A stretch of DNA of 64,000 bases from Rhodobiaceae bacterium UBA4490 (GTDB taxonomy: Bacteria; Pseudomonadota; Alphaproteobacteria; Parvibaculales; Parvibaculaceae): contig DGNO01000006.1 of NCBI GenBank assembly GCA_002389665.1, positions 30,488 to 94,487 of the forward strand, read 5' to 3'. The translations under genes were made by a program, and so were the position numbers. This document shows positions 15,221 through 23,696 of this stretch, in pieces. Position 1 is the first letter of the stretch, and each line of letters begins with the position of its first letter. The notes below the pieces were generated by a model. It saw only the letters and a program-made list of their open reading frames with translations. It searched no databases and was not told the DNA's origin.

Positions 15221-15838
15221 ATGAGCACCACCATTACCGGGCCGGACGGAAAGCCGCGCTGCCGCTGGTGCGCGGCGGCGCCCGACTTTCTTGATTATCA
15301 CGACCGCGAATGGGGCTTTCCGGTGGGCGATGACCGGCGGCTTTATGAAAAGATCTGCCTGGAAGGGTTTCAGTCGGGCCTGAGCTGGCGGACGATCCTG
15401 GCAAAGCGGGAAAACTTCCGCGCCGCCTTCAAGGATTTCGATTTTGAAAAAGTCGCCCGCTTCACGGCGCGCGATGTGGACCGGCTCATGAAAGACGAAG
15501 GCATCATCCGCCATCGCGGCAAAATCGAAGCGGCGATCAACAATGCCAAACGCGCCCTTGAGATGGTGGAGAAGGAAGGCTCGCTTGCCGCCTTCTTCTG
15601 GTCCTATGAGCCGGAACCCGGCTCCCTCGGCAAACCGCAAACGCTCACCACCTCGCCCCAGTCCATCGCCATTTCAAAAGAACTGAAAAAACGCGGCTGG
15701 AAATTCGTCGGCCCGACCACGGTCTTTGCCTTCATGCAGGCCATGGGCCTTATCAACGACCATGTGGAAGACTGCGCGATCCACGCCAAGGTGGAAAAAG
15801 CCCGCAAGGCCTTCAAGCGGCCGAAAAGATTGAAATAA
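15221..15838 (+). CDS. tag: DNA-3-methyladenine glycosylase I
   Basis: 205 residues, AAGGAG before the ATG. Removes 3-methyladenine from alkylated DNA as the first step of base excision repair. Visible signature: a zinc-snap N-terminus (RCRWC and DYHDREWG), LYEKICLEGFQSGLSWRTIL with the base-pocket Glu and Trp, the helix-hairpin-helix segment around GIIRHRGKIEAAINN, and the C-terminal half of the zinc snap in NDHVEDC. Length fits the family (about 190-210). It follows the YciI gene closely, then a convergent tRNA gene. Confidence 0.94.
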   Translation: MSTTITGPDGKPRCRWCAAAPDFLDYHDREWGFPVGDDRRLYEKICLEGFQSGLSWRTILAKRENFRAAFKDFDFEKVARFTARDVDRLMKDEGIIRHRGKIEAAINNAKRALEMVEKEGSLAAFFWSYEPEPGSLGKPQTLTTSPQSIAISKELKKRGWKFVGPTTVFAFMQAMGLINDHVEDCAIHAKVEKARKAFKRPKRLK

Positions 15839-15847
15839 GGGGGGAAG

Positions 15848-15923
15848 TGGTGCCGCTTGGGTGACTCGAACACCCGACCCCATCATTACGAATGATGTGC
15901 TCTACCAACTGAGCTAAAGCGGC
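15848..15923 (-). tRNA. tRNA-Thr (anticodon CGT)
   Basis: 76 bases including an encoded CCA (15848-15850). Acceptor arms GCCGC/GCGGC pair, the D arm contains AGCTCAGTTGGTAGAGC, the anticodon loop is TTCGTAA inside the stem CATCA/TGATG, and the T arm has GTTCGAGTC. Discriminator base A. Anticodon CGT reads ACG (Thr). Confidence 0.96.
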
Positions 15924-15960
15924 CCGCGAAGGGCCCGGAAGGGCCCCGCAACTTCGCGCT

Positions 15961-15989
15961 TTTCTACCGGTCTTGCCCCGGTTTGGCAA
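15961..15989 (-). promoter_or_regulatory. Promoter for tRNA-Thr
   Basis: On the minus strand TTGCCA (15989-15984), a 17-base spacer and TAGAAA (15966-15961), followed by GC-rich sequence. Transcription would start about 30 bases before the mature tRNA 5' end at 15923. Confidence 0.6.
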
Positions 15990-16073
15990 CACTCTTCATA
16001 AATCCTCTTGCAGATAAGCGGCGCAAACCTCACCTTTTCCGGGCCTGCCCGCATCAAGAGCCCGGAGAGCGCC

Positions 16074-16562
16074 ATGCCTGCCCTTAAAGCCCGCCTGATC
16101 CTGCCTGCCCGCTCTATCCCGAGAGCCGCTCTAAGATCTATAGGGCGGCGCGCGCGGACCTTCCGCCGCTCTGCGCCGCACACCCATATACCGCTCCAAA
16201 TGGCAGGGCCCCGGGCCCGGGCCGCCGTCTCCGGCGCGCTGCGGCGGATGGTAAGGGGCTATGCCCAGCCTCTTTCCGTGCCCGAGCTTGCCCGGGAAGC
16301 GGGGCTTTCCACCGCTTATTTCGCCGCCGTCTTCCGCGAGGAAACGGGGCTTGCCCCCCATGACTGGCTGATTGCCCGGCGCATCGATAAAGCAAAAGCC
16401 CTGCTTGGCCGGGGCGAGAGCCCGGCGGCGGTCGCCGCCGCCACGGGCTTTGCCGATCAGGCTCATCTCACCCGCACCTTCCGCGCGCGCACAGGGGAAA
16501 CCCCGGCAGCTTTTGCGCGTAAAGCAAAGGCCCGCGAGAGACCGGAAAAACCGGCAAGCTGA
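16074..16562 (+). CDS. Short AraC-family regulator (DNA-binding domain only)
   Basis: 162 residues from ATG 16074 (GGAGAG upstream; an in-frame start at 16008 lacks this). The C-terminal ~100 residues are a two-HTH AraC domain: SVPELAREAGLSTAYFAAVF, then TGLAPHDWLIARRIDKAKAL, and AVAAATGFADQAHLTRTF. The N-terminal 60 residues are Arg/Ala/Pro rich without a recognisable cupin sensor, so it is either a stand-alone DNA-binding protein or a remnant of a longer regulator. Full AraC regulators are normally 250-330 residues. Adjacent clpP gene is 81 bases downstream; target unknown. Confidence 0.75.
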   Translation: MPALKARLILPARSIPRAALRSIGRRARTFRRSAPHTHIPLQMAGPRARAAVSGALRRMVRGYAQPLSVPELAREAGLSTAYFAAVFREETGLAPHDWLIARRIDKAKALLGRGESPAAVAAATGFADQAHLTRTFRARTGETPAAFARKAKARERPEKPAS

Positions 16563-16643
16563 GAATCCTTCAAGACCGGCCCGCACGCCCTGCCTAGCCT
16601 TGCTCCTCGACAACAGTCCGGGACAACAGGCAGGAGCGGCCCC

Positions 16644-17237
16644 ATGAACCTTCTCATTCCCACCGTCATCGAACAGACGGCGCGCGGCGAGCGCGCCTAC
16701 GACATTTATTCGCGCCTCCTCGGGGAGCGCATCATCTTCATGACGGGGGAAGTGACAGATGCGAGCGCGAGCCTCATCTGCGCGCAGCTGCTTTTCCTCG
16801 AAGCGGACAATCCGAAAAAAGACATCCACATCTATATCAACTCGCCGGGCGGCGTCCTGACGGCAGGTCTCGCCATCTACGACACGATGCAATATGTCCG
16901 CCCGGATATCGCAACGCTTTGCCTCGGCCAAGCCGCTTCCGCCGGCTCGCTCGTCCTGATGGCGGGGGCGAAAGACAAACGCGCCGCCGTTCCCAATGCA
17001 CGCATCATGGTGCATCAACCGGCCGGCGGCTATCAGGGCCAGGCGAGCGACATTGAAATCCATGCCCGCGAAACCATTTTCATGCGCCGCCAGGTGGAAA
17101 AGCTCTACGCCCATCATTGCGGGCGCACGGAAGAGGAAATGCACAAGGCCATGGAGCGCGATAAGTATTTCGCGCCCGAAGAAGCAAAAGCCTTCGGCCT
17201 GATCGATCAGGTTGTCGCGGCCCGCGCCGCGCCCTAG
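16644..17237 (+). CDS. clpP: ClpP-family protease subunit (stand-alone copy)
   Basis: 197 residues, AGGAG before the ATG. Catalytic triad residues in standard motifs: Ser99 in GQAASAGS, His124 in MVHQPAGG, Asp173 in [14 protein letters not shown] and LGQAASAG line the barrel interior. Length is normal for ClpP, but there is no clpX, clpA or trigger-factor gene next to it; it sits 11 bases before a photolyase gene. Many Alphaproteobacteria carry a second ClpP apart from the tig-clpP-clpX-lon block, and I infer this is such a copy. It would form a tetradecamer working with a Clp ATPase encoded elsewhere. Confidence 0.92.
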   Translation: MNLLIPTVIEQTARGERAYDIYSRLLGERIIFMTGEVTDASASLICAQLLFLEADNPKKDIHIYINSPGGVLTAGLAIYDTMQYVRPDIATLCLGQAASAGSLVLMAGAKDKRAAVPNARIMVHQPAGGYQGQASDIEIHARETIFMRRQVEKLYAHHCGRTEEEMHKAMERDKYFAPEEAKAFGLIDQVVAARAAP

Positions 17238-17248
17238 CTCTTTTCTCC

Positions 17249-18772
17249 ATGCGTGATCTCGTACTCATTCTGGGGGACCAGCTTTCCCCCAGCCTTTCCA
17301 GCCTGCGCCGCACGGATAAGAGCCGGGCGCGCCTTCTCATGGCCGAGGTCATGGAAGAAGCCTCTTACGTGCCGCACCATAAAAAGAAACTCGCCTTCAC
17401 TTTCTCGGCGATGCGCCATCACGGCGCCGCTTTGGAAAAGGCCGGCTGGCAGCTCACCTACCGCAAGCTGGAGGAAACGGGAAAGGAGGGCTCCCTTGCC
17501 CGCGAGGTTGCCCGCGCCGTTAAAGAACACCGCCCGCAGCGCCTGCTCATCACCGAGCCCGGCGAGTACAGGCTCAAAAAGGAAATGGAAAGCTGGGCGG
17601 AGCGCTTCTCGCTGCCCGTTGAGATTTGCCCCGACACCCGCTTCATCGCCTCCCATGAGGAGTTCGCCCAATGGGCGGCGGGGCGCAGGGAACTGCGCAT
17701 GGAATATTTCTACCGCGAGATGCGCCGTAAAACGGGCCTTCTCATGGAAGGGGGCGAGCCTTGCGGCGGGAAATGGAATTTCGATGCGGAGAACCGAAAG
17801 TCCCTGCCCAAGGGCCAGCTTTTTGCCGGGCCCCAGCGCACCGCGCCGGACAAGACCACGCGGGACGTGCTGAAGCTCGTCGAAAAACGCTTTGCCGCCA
17901 ATATGGGATCGCTATCGGATTTCTGGTTCGCCGTTACACGCGAGGAAGCGGAAACAGCCCGCAATCATTTTCTGAAAACGGCGCTGCCTCTCTTCGGTGA
18001 TTACCAGGATGCGATGGCGCGGGAGGAGCGTTTTCTCGCTCATTCCGTTCTTTCAATCTATATGAATGCGGGCCTCCTCGATCCGCTCGAAACGGCAAAG
18101 GCGGCAGAAGCCGAATATAAAGCCGGGCGTGTGCCGCTCAACGCCGCCGAAGGCTTCATCCGTCAGATCATCGGCTGGCGCGAATATGTGCGCGGCATTT
18201 ACTGGCAGCGCATGCCCGGCTACATCAAGGCCAATGCGCTGGGCGCCAAGCGCCCCCTGCCCGGTTTTTACTGGACCGGCGACACGCAGCTGGCCTGCCT
18301 GAAAGCGGCGATCGGCCAAACCATCGAAGAAGCCTATGCCCATCACATTCAGCGCCTGATGCTCACCGGTACCTTCGCGCTTCTCGCCGGAGTGCGCCCG
18401 CAGGAGCTGCATGAATGGTATCTTGCGGTCTATGCCGACGCCTATGAATGGGTGGAAGCGCCCAACACGCTCGGCATGAGCCAATATGCCGATGGCGGCC
18501 TGCTGGGCTCCAAGCCTTATGCGGCAAGCGGGGCCTATATCAACCGCATGTCGGATTATTGCAAAGCTTGCGCCTATAAAGTGAAAGAGAAGACGGGCGC
18601 GCAGGCCTGTCCCTTCAATTATCTTTATTGGGATTTTATAGCCCGCCACGAGGCCCGACTGAAGAGCAACCCGCGCATGGGCCCCATCTACCGGAACTGG
18701 ACGCGCATGGAGGCGGATAAAAAGAAAGCCATCCGCGCCTCGGCCCGCGCCTTTCTGGAAAAACTCGCTTAA
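17249..18772 (+). CDS. phrB: Iron-sulfur (6-4) photolyase, PhrB-type
   Basis: 507 residues. Light-driven repair of (6-4) pyrimidine photoproducts in DNA using FAD. The four cysteines binding the 4Fe-4S cluster fall at 350, 438, 441 and 454, the same positions known in Agrobacterium PhrB: TQLACLKA, then YCKACAYK and QACPF. HHIQRLML (about 365-372) carries the active-site His/Tyr-type environment, and WVEAPNTLGMSQYADGG is the FAD-pocket motif of this class. The N-terminal alpha/beta domain (LVLILGDQLSP) binds the ribolumazine antenna in homologues. It follows clpP by 11 bases and overlaps the stop of the convergent DUF2256 gene. Confidence 0.94.
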   Translation: MRDLVLILGDQLSPSLSSLRRTDKSRARLLMAEVMEEASYVPHHKKKLAFTFSAMRHHGAALEKAGWQLTYRKLEETGKEGSLAREVARAVKEHRPQRLLITEPGEYRLKKEMESWAERFSLPVEICPDTRFIASHEEFAQWAAGRRELRMEYFYREMRRKTGLLMEGGEPCGGKWNFDAENRKSLPKGQLFAGPQRTAPDKTTRDVLKLVEKRFAANMGSLSDFWFAVTREEAETARNHFLKTALPLFGDYQDAMAREERFLAHSVLSIYMNAGLLDPLETAKAAEAEYKAGRVPLNAAEGFIRQIIGWREYVRGIYWQRMPGYIKANALGAKRPLPGFYWTGDTQLACLKAAIGQTIEEAYAHHIQRLMLTGTFALLAGVRPQELHEWYLAVYADAYEWVEAPNTLGMSQYADGGLLGSKPYAASGAYINRMSDYCKACAYKVKEKTGAQACPFNYLYWDFIARHEARLKSNPRMGPIYRNWTRMEADKKKAIRASARAFLEKLA

Positions 18773-18924
18773 GGGCGCGCCGGCCGCCGCACCCTCCCTG
18801 CCCGCTTGCAGCGCTCGGAACAATATTTCACCTCGTTCCAATCCCGCGCCCATTTACGCCGCCAGCTGAACGGGCGCGCGCAGGCAGTGCAAATCTTGGA
18901 AGGCAGGTCGCGTTTCTTTCTCAT
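18769..18924 (-). CDS. DUF2256 small zinc-ribbon-like protein
   Basis: A 51-residue protein read by hand on the minus strand from ATG 18924 to TAA 18769. Key residues: ICTACARPFSWRRKW near 11-25 then WNEVKYCSERCKR near 29-41, giving two Cys pairs (CxxC and CxxxC) as in a treble-clef zinc site. DUF2256 proteins are repeatedly found beside cryptochrome/photolyase genes. Its stop overlaps the photolyase stop by four bases in convergent orientation, so RNA from one runs into the other. Molecular role unknown; association with photolyase is established only as gene neighbourhood. Confidence 0.9.
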   Translation of the reverse strand: MRKKRDLPSKICTACARPFSWRRKWARDWNEVKYCSERCKRAGRVRRPARP

Positions 18925-18936
18925 GGCAAAGAAATA

Positions 18937-18957
18937 GGCCGCGCACAGGGCGCGGCC
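18937..18957 (-). terminator. Likely terminator of hydrolase/haem transcript
   Basis: GGCCGCGC (18937-18944) pairs with GCGCGGCC (18950-18957); on the minus strand it is followed by TATTTCTTTG. It lies 29 bases beyond the hydrolase stop at 18986. Confidence 0.55.
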
Positions 18958-18985
18958 ATAGAAGCGCTTTTAAAAGAAGAGTGCC

Positions 18986-19936
18986 TTACTGCTTTTCCAG
19001 AAAAGCGCGCACATCCGCCGCGCTTTTCTCCGGCACTTCTTCCATGGCGATGTGACCGGCATTCTCATAGATCACAAGCGTGCTGTCCGAAATCGCCTCA
19101 TCGAACTTATGCGCGTTTTCGACCGGGATCAGATAATCCTTCTCGCCCCAGAGAATAAGCGTCGGCACATCGATCTCGCCAAGCCGGGCGGGCAGCACAT
19201 CGTCTTTCATCCCGTAAAGGCCGAAGCGCTGCACCATCGCTTCCCGGTTGCCTTTGTAACGGTTGAGATCGGAATAGCGATCGATCATCTCTTCCGTCAC
19301 GAGCGTGTCGTCCACGATGACGTTTTTCAGCCCGTCTTCCACCATCGCCCGCGAGCCCATATAGGGCATGAGGTCCTTGACGACAGGCGTCGAGGCCATG
19401 CGGAAGGCAAGCGGCACCTCACGGTCCGGCGACGCGGGAAAGCCGCCGGAGGAAACCAGAATGAGATGGGAGACTTTTTCCGGATAGGCGATGGTGTAAT
19501 GCGCGGCAATGCCGCCGCCCATCGAATTTCCGCCAAGCGCAAAGCCGGTCAGGCCCAGCTCGCGCATCACCGCATCGAGAAACCCCACCATCGAGGCACG
19601 CGAATAGTCATCACTCGGAATGGCCCCGGTCAGCCCATGTCCCGGCATATCGACGGTAATGATACGGAACGTATCGCCGAGCTCCTTCACCCAGGGCTCC
19701 CAGGTATGGAGCGACGCATTGGAGCCATGCACAAGCACCAAGATCTTGCCGTTCATATTGCCCTGATCGCGGTAATGAGCGACGGCGCCGTCCGGCAGCT
19801 CCAGAAACTGAGACGGCGCCCCGGCATATTTGGCAAGGTCTTGCTTATCGAGCGCAGGCCGGAAAAGCAGAATGCCGAGCACCGCCACCGCCAACACGAG
19901 AAGGGCGGCAAGCCCGCCCAGAATTTTCTTGATCAT
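18986..19936 (-). CDS. Membrane-anchored alpha/beta hydrolase
   Basis: 316 residues. Residues 1-28 are a single hydrophobic anchor (ILGGLAALLVLAVAVLGILL). The alpha/beta hydrolase core shows the oxyanion HGS in LVLVHGSNAS, MPGHGLTG, the nucleophile elbow GNSMGG (Ser near 138), the acid Asp in LWGEKDYLIP and the His in NAGHIAMEE. No lid that would name the substrate can be recognised; esters, epoxides or lactones are possible. It follows hemY with a nine-base gap on the same strand, so it is probably co-transcribed with the haem genes, without clear functional reason. Confidence 0.88.
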   Translation of the reverse strand: MIKKILGGLAALLVLAVAVLGILLFRPALDKQDLAKYAGAPSQFLELPDGAVAHYRDQGNMNGKILVLVHGSNASLHTWEPWVKELGDTFRIITVDMPGHGLTGAIPSDDYSRASMVGFLDAVMRELGLTGFALGGNSMGGGIAAHYTIAYPEKVSHLILVSSGGFPASPDREVPLAFRMASTPVVKDLMPYMGSRAMVEDGLKNVIVDDTLVTEEMIDRYSDLNRYKGNREAMVQRFGLYGMKDDVLPARLGEIDVPTLILWGEKDYLIPVENAHKFDEAISDSTLVIYENAGHIAMEEVPEKSAADVRAFLEKQ

Positions 19937-19945
19937 CTCTCCCCC

Positions 19946-21529
19946 CTAATCGCCGAGCGGGCGCACCCATTTGACCGCGCCCCCCTCATCATCTTCATCC
20001 GCGCCCGGCCCCGGATCATCCGGCGGCGTCGGCAGAACTTCCGCCTCGTCCTTTTTCTGCGGGGCGGGCTGCACCGCGGCGGCAGGGCGCGCCGGCTCTT
20101 TTTCAATGGGCGCCGTTTCGGCTTCACCGTCCGGCTCTTCGCGGCTTTCGGGCAGCGGCACAGAAGCGGAAGGGGCGGAAGGCGCGGCGGCAACCGGCAC
20201 GATCATGCTTTGCGGCACTTTCCATTCAAAGGCATCGAAGGCGCCCGTGCGCGGACAGACCGGCAGCCAGTCGGGGCTGACATAGCCATCGCTCACCCAG
20301 GCTTCATCGCGCGGCGCATGGAGCGCGCGTGACAGCCAGTCCCGCGCCCGGCCTCTATTGCCGAATTGCCCGTCTTCAATCTCCGCCATCAATTCGCAAA
20401 TGCGCACGCTGGGCTCGCCCTCGGCGGAACTTTCGAGGAAATGACCAAGCGCGGCCCGCGCCGCTTCCCAGTCGCGCGCACCGATAGCGCCTTTGGCAAG
20501 CGCAATACGGCTTTCCTTATGTTCGGGGTTTTGCGCGGCAAGCGCCTGGATATGGCGCTGGCGCTCGAAGGCGCTTTCATCCCGGTGCACGGTAAGAAAG
20601 GTTTCGAAAAGCTCCGGATGCGGAGAAAAAGTCCAAGCCCGCTCGATAAGACGCGCTGCCTTGCGCGCTTTTCCATCCCCTGCATAAAGCCGCGCGGCAA
20701 GAGCAACGCCCGGCGCAAAGGCAGGCTCCATCTCCACCGCCTGGGAAACAGTGTTCAAAGCCTCGGCGCGGTGCGCCTTGCCGCTCTCCGACATATCCTC
20801 GCGGGCCTCCGCCACAATCTCACGCGCTTTGGCGGTGAGCAGCACGGCGCGGCGGCGGCGCGCCTTATCGCGCGGCACAAGACCGCCCGAGACCATTTTA
20901 TCCAGCGTCTTCAGCGCGCCGTCCCAGTCCCCCTCGAAGGTTTCAAGCTGAAACACCGCATCCCCGGCCCAGCCGGTGCGCGGGGCTTCTTCCTGCGCGG
21001 CGCGGGCATGAAAAAGCGCGGCAACGGGATCGCCTGCCCGCTGCGCCTGAATGAAAAGCCCGCGGTGACCGATGACGGAGGTTTCCTTATCCTCCAGCAT
21101 GGCGGCGAAATGCCGCTTGGCATCCTCGCTATCCCCTTCAAGCTGCGCGGCTTGCGCGGAAAGCAACATGGTCAAAGGCGGACGGCCAAGGAGCCGTTCG
21201 GCCTGCGCGGCGCGCAGCCGCGCCTCGCGCGCATCGCCGGCCGCCACCGCCACCATGCCTTTGGTGAGCGCCAGATAGCCTTTGCGCTCCCGGCGCACAG
21301 CGATGAAGGCATAAAGATCGCGCGGCGAGCGGAAAAGCCGGCGCGTCATCTGCCAGAGATAGACAAGCCCGCCCGCCAAAAGCGCGATGATGCCCGCGCC
21401 CACCACGAAACTGGTGCGGATTTCATAGCCGCGCCAATGGACGACAAGATCGCCCGGTTCCTGCGCGAGCCATATCGCACCGGCGGAAAGCAGCGCGAGA
21501 ACGAGAAATATAATCAGCACACGGCGCAT
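19946..21529 (-). CDS. hemY: HemY-like tetratricopeptide membrane protein
   Basis: 527 residues from ATG 21529 (MRRVLIIFLVLALLSAG, matching the family's usual start; an ATG at 21553 overlapping the upstream stop is the alternative). Two N-terminal transmembrane helices (about 3-20 and 42-62) are followed by the HemY_N domain and TPR-like helices (AEALNTVSQAVEMEPAFAPG). This protein is distinct from protoporphyrinogen oxidase of the same name; it is encoded with hemC/hemD in many Proteobacteria and has an unclear role in haem synthesis. The last ~95 residues are Pro/Ala/Glu rich and acidic, probably disordered. Third partner of hemC-hemD-mitofilin. Confidence 0.85.
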   Translation of the reverse strand: MRRVLIIFLVLALLSAGAIWLAQEPGDLVVHWRGYEIRTSFVVGAGIIALLAGGLVYLWQMTRRLFRSPRDLYAFIAVRRERKGYLALTKGMVAVAAGDAREARLRAAQAERLLGRPPLTMLLSAQAAQLEGDSEDAKRHFAAMLEDKETSVIGHRGLFIQAQRAGDPVAALFHARAAQEEAPRTGWAGDAVFQLETFEGDWDGALKTLDKMVSGGLVPRDKARRRRAVLLTAKAREIVAEAREDMSESGKAHRAEALNTVSQAVEMEPAFAPGVALAARLYAGDGKARKAARLIERAWTFSPHPELFETFLTVHRDESAFERQRHIQALAAQNPEHKESRIALAKGAIGARDWEAARAALGHFLESSAEGEPSVRICELMAEIEDGQFGNRGRARDWLSRALHAPRDEAWVSDGYVSPDWLPVCPRTGAFDAFEWKVPQSMIVPVAAAPSAPSASVPLPESREEPDGEAETAPIEKEPARPAAAVQPAPQKKDEAEVLPTPPDDPGPGADEDDEGGAVKWVRPLGD

Positions 21530-21545
21530 TGTCTCACCCGCTCTC

Positions 21546-22868
21546 TTATCCATTCTCTGCGGTAATGCTTGCCATGACCGCCGTCTGCAGCGCGCCGATC
21601 AGCGCCGCGCCCCGAAGGCGCGCCTCGGCAGCCTGAAGCCAGGGCGCAGCCGCCTCGCCCGCAGGCCCGCTTAATGCCTGGCCGGCTTCCACCGCGCCTT
21701 TCAGATTATCTTCGCCAAGGCGCTGCTCCATCCGGGCAAGCACGGCTTCCGTACTTTCCCCTTCCACATCCCCCTGGCGGCGCACGGTGACGAGCGCGCT
21801 TGCATTCGCGGCAAGCTTCTCCCAAAGCCCGTCCGCGCCCTCCGTTTTTTCCGCATGAAGGACACGGCCCGCAAGATCGGGGAACCGCTGCTTGAGCGTT
21901 GCAAGCGAGGGCACGCCTTTTTCGGCTGCTTCTGCAAGCGCCTCGATATCGGGGCGCTCGCCCGTCACGGCCTTGATCGCTTCAAGCTCGCTTGCAAAGG
22001 GCTGGCCGCTTTCAAAAGCGCGCGCGAGCCCGGCAAGCGCGGTGCCGAGCGCGGCTTTTTCCGCGCCCGAGGGCTCATTGACCTTTTCGGTGAGCACGGA
22101 AAGCTTTCCGCTTAAATCGGCCACTTGCGGGCCGAGCGCGCCGATCCCGGTTTCAAGCGCATCGAGGCGGCGGTCATTCGCGCCGACATTCGCGGCAAGA
22201 TCGGCAGGCGGCAATTGCAGGCGCAGCGCATCGAGCTGGCCCTGCAGATCGGCAATCCCGGCTTTAAGCTCGGCAAGCCGTGCATCGCGCGTAGCGGCCA
22301 CTTCTTCAAAGCGGCTGTCGATCGCGGCAAGGCGGCTTTCCACCTTGCGCGCCTCCTGCTGGAGCGCTGAAAGATTTTCTTCGATGCCGGTCACCCGTTC
22401 CGGCTCGAGCGCGCCGAGATCTTCTTCGAAGCGGCTCATCTGCGTGCCAAGGCGCGAGGTCTCCGAGCGGGTGAAATCCATCGCCGCGGCAAGACGGGAT
22501 TCGACACTGGCAAGCCTGTCGCCGTCCCCTTCGAAAGCGCCGGGAAGCGCGCCGGAAAAATGCAGGAAGGCGCCGAGCGCCACCGCGCCGATGAGCCCGC
22601 CGCCAAGACCTGCGGCAAGGACCGGGCCGAGCGCGCCGGAAGCGCCATTGGAAGACGGAGAAGGCGGTGCTTTAGAAGAGCCCTCGCCGCGCGCTGCTTC
22701 ATCTTCGCGCACTTCTTCGGCTTCTCCTTCGATGATGCGCGGATCGTCCTCGCGGCGCTTGCTGCCCGCCTTCGCCTTCTGGCCGGGACGCAAAATCTCC
22801 GGATCGCCCGATGCGCCTCCATTTTGCGCTTTATCCTGCGGTCCGCCCTTATCCGTCTCGTCGCTCAT
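21546..22868 (-). CDS. Mitofilin-like inner-membrane protein (COG4223)
   Basis: 440 residues from ATG 22868 with GGAAGGAG five bases upstream. The first ~80 residues are charged and low in complexity (cytoplasmic). One transmembrane helix (LAAGLGGGLIGAVALGAFL, about 85-105) is followed by a long coiled coil (RLASVESRLAAAMDF to the PSGAEKAAL segment, about 120-300) and a C-terminal mitofilin-like domain. Alphaproteobacteria place this gene between hemD and hemY; it is regarded as related to mitochondrial Mic60, which shapes crista junctions. Direct role in haem synthesis is not established. Confidence 0.85.
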   Translation of the reverse strand: MSDETDKGGPQDKAQNGGASGDPEILRPGQKAKAGSKRREDDPRIIEGEAEEVREDEAARGEGSSKAPPSPSSNGASGALGPVLAAGLGGGLIGAVALGAFLHFSGALPGAFEGDGDRLASVESRLAAAMDFTRSETSRLGTQMSRFEEDLGALEPERVTGIEENLSALQQEARKVESRLAAIDSRFEEVAATRDARLAELKAGIADLQGQLDALRLQLPPADLAANVGANDRRLDALETGIGALGPQVADLSGKLSVLTEKVNEPSGAEKAALGTALAGLARAFESGQPFASELEAIKAVTGERPDIEALAEAAEKGVPSLATLKQRFPDLAGRVLHAEKTEGADGLWEKLAANASALVTVRRQGDVEGESTEAVLARMEQRLGEDNLKGAVEAGQALSGPAGEAAAPWLQAAEARLRGAALIGALQTAVMASITAENG

Positions 22869-22956
22869 CCCAACTCCTTCCAAGACCGGCTCCTGCCTGC
22901 CGCACCGGTGGCTACACCATAGCCGTTTTTCCGCGCCAAAACCTCCCGCAATGCGC

Positions 22957-23667
22957 TTAAGCCAGAAGATCGAGCAGCGCGTCCTCATTGGGCGCACCCG
23001 CCACGGCAAAATCGCGGAAGGGAAGCCCCTCCAGCACGTCCCGGATACCCGGCGCCAGACAATAAGCGCGGGCAGAGGCGAGAAAACCCGTCAGCCCTTC
23101 TTCTTCACATAAACGCCGGAAAATCTCACCCGTGCGGCGGGAATAAAAAAGCACGCCCTCGATACGGCCCGCACGCAGCGCTTCGGCCGCCGCTGCCGGA
23201 AAAGTGTCCGCGCCAGCCGCCTCGTAAAGCACGGCCCGTTCGACTTCAAAACCGTCCGCCTCCAGCCAGGCTTTAAGGTCCCCGGCAATCACCGCCCCTG
23301 AAATATGGATAAGCCGCCCGCCGCCCGACGCGCAGCGCGCGCGGGCAAGCGCGGCGAGCGCTTTGGCATCGCCCTCCCCTTCCAGCACGGTTTTAAAACC
23401 GGCTTCGGCGGCAAGCGCTGCCGTTGTCGGCCCGACGGCAAGAAGCGGCACGTCCAGCCAGGCGCTTAAATCGGCGCGGCGGGCAAAGGCGCGGATGCCG
23501 TTGGCACTGGTTGCCAGAAGCGCCTGCACGCCCGCCCGTTCCAGGGGCTTTTCCGGGTGATAGCGGATGGTCAGAAGCGGCGCGCATAGCGCCTCATGGC
23601 CAAGGTCCTGCAGCCGGGCCTCAAGCGCCGCGCCGTCTTCCTCGGGTCTTGTGACCAGCAGTCGCAC
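22957..23667 (-). CDS. hemD: Uroporphyrinogen-III synthase
   Basis: 236 residues starting at GTG 23667 (AAGGGAGGG upstream). Closes and inverts ring D of hydroxymethylbilane to form uroporphyrinogen III. Although sequence conservation is always low, the two-lobed HemD pattern is visible: LLVTRPEEDGAALEARLQDL at the N-terminus, LLATSANGIRAF, LAVGPTTAAL, and in the second lobe EGVLFYSRRTGEIF and YCLAPGIRDVLEGLPF. It is 29 bases after hemC on the same strand, which is the strongest support. Confidence 0.88.
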   Translation of the reverse strand: MRLLVTRPEEDGAALEARLQDLGHEALCAPLLTIRYHPEKPLERAGVQALLATSANGIRAFARRADLSAWLDVPLLAVGPTTAALAAEAGFKTVLEGEGDAKALAALARARCASGGGRLIHISGAVIAGDLKAWLEADGFEVERAVLYEAAGADTFPAAAAEALRAGRIEGVLFYSRRTGEIFRRLCEEEGLTGFLASARAYCLAPGIRDVLEGLPFRDFAVAGAPNEDALLDLLA

Positions 23668-23696
23668 CTGCGCCCTCCCTTGGCGGGGCTGAAAGC

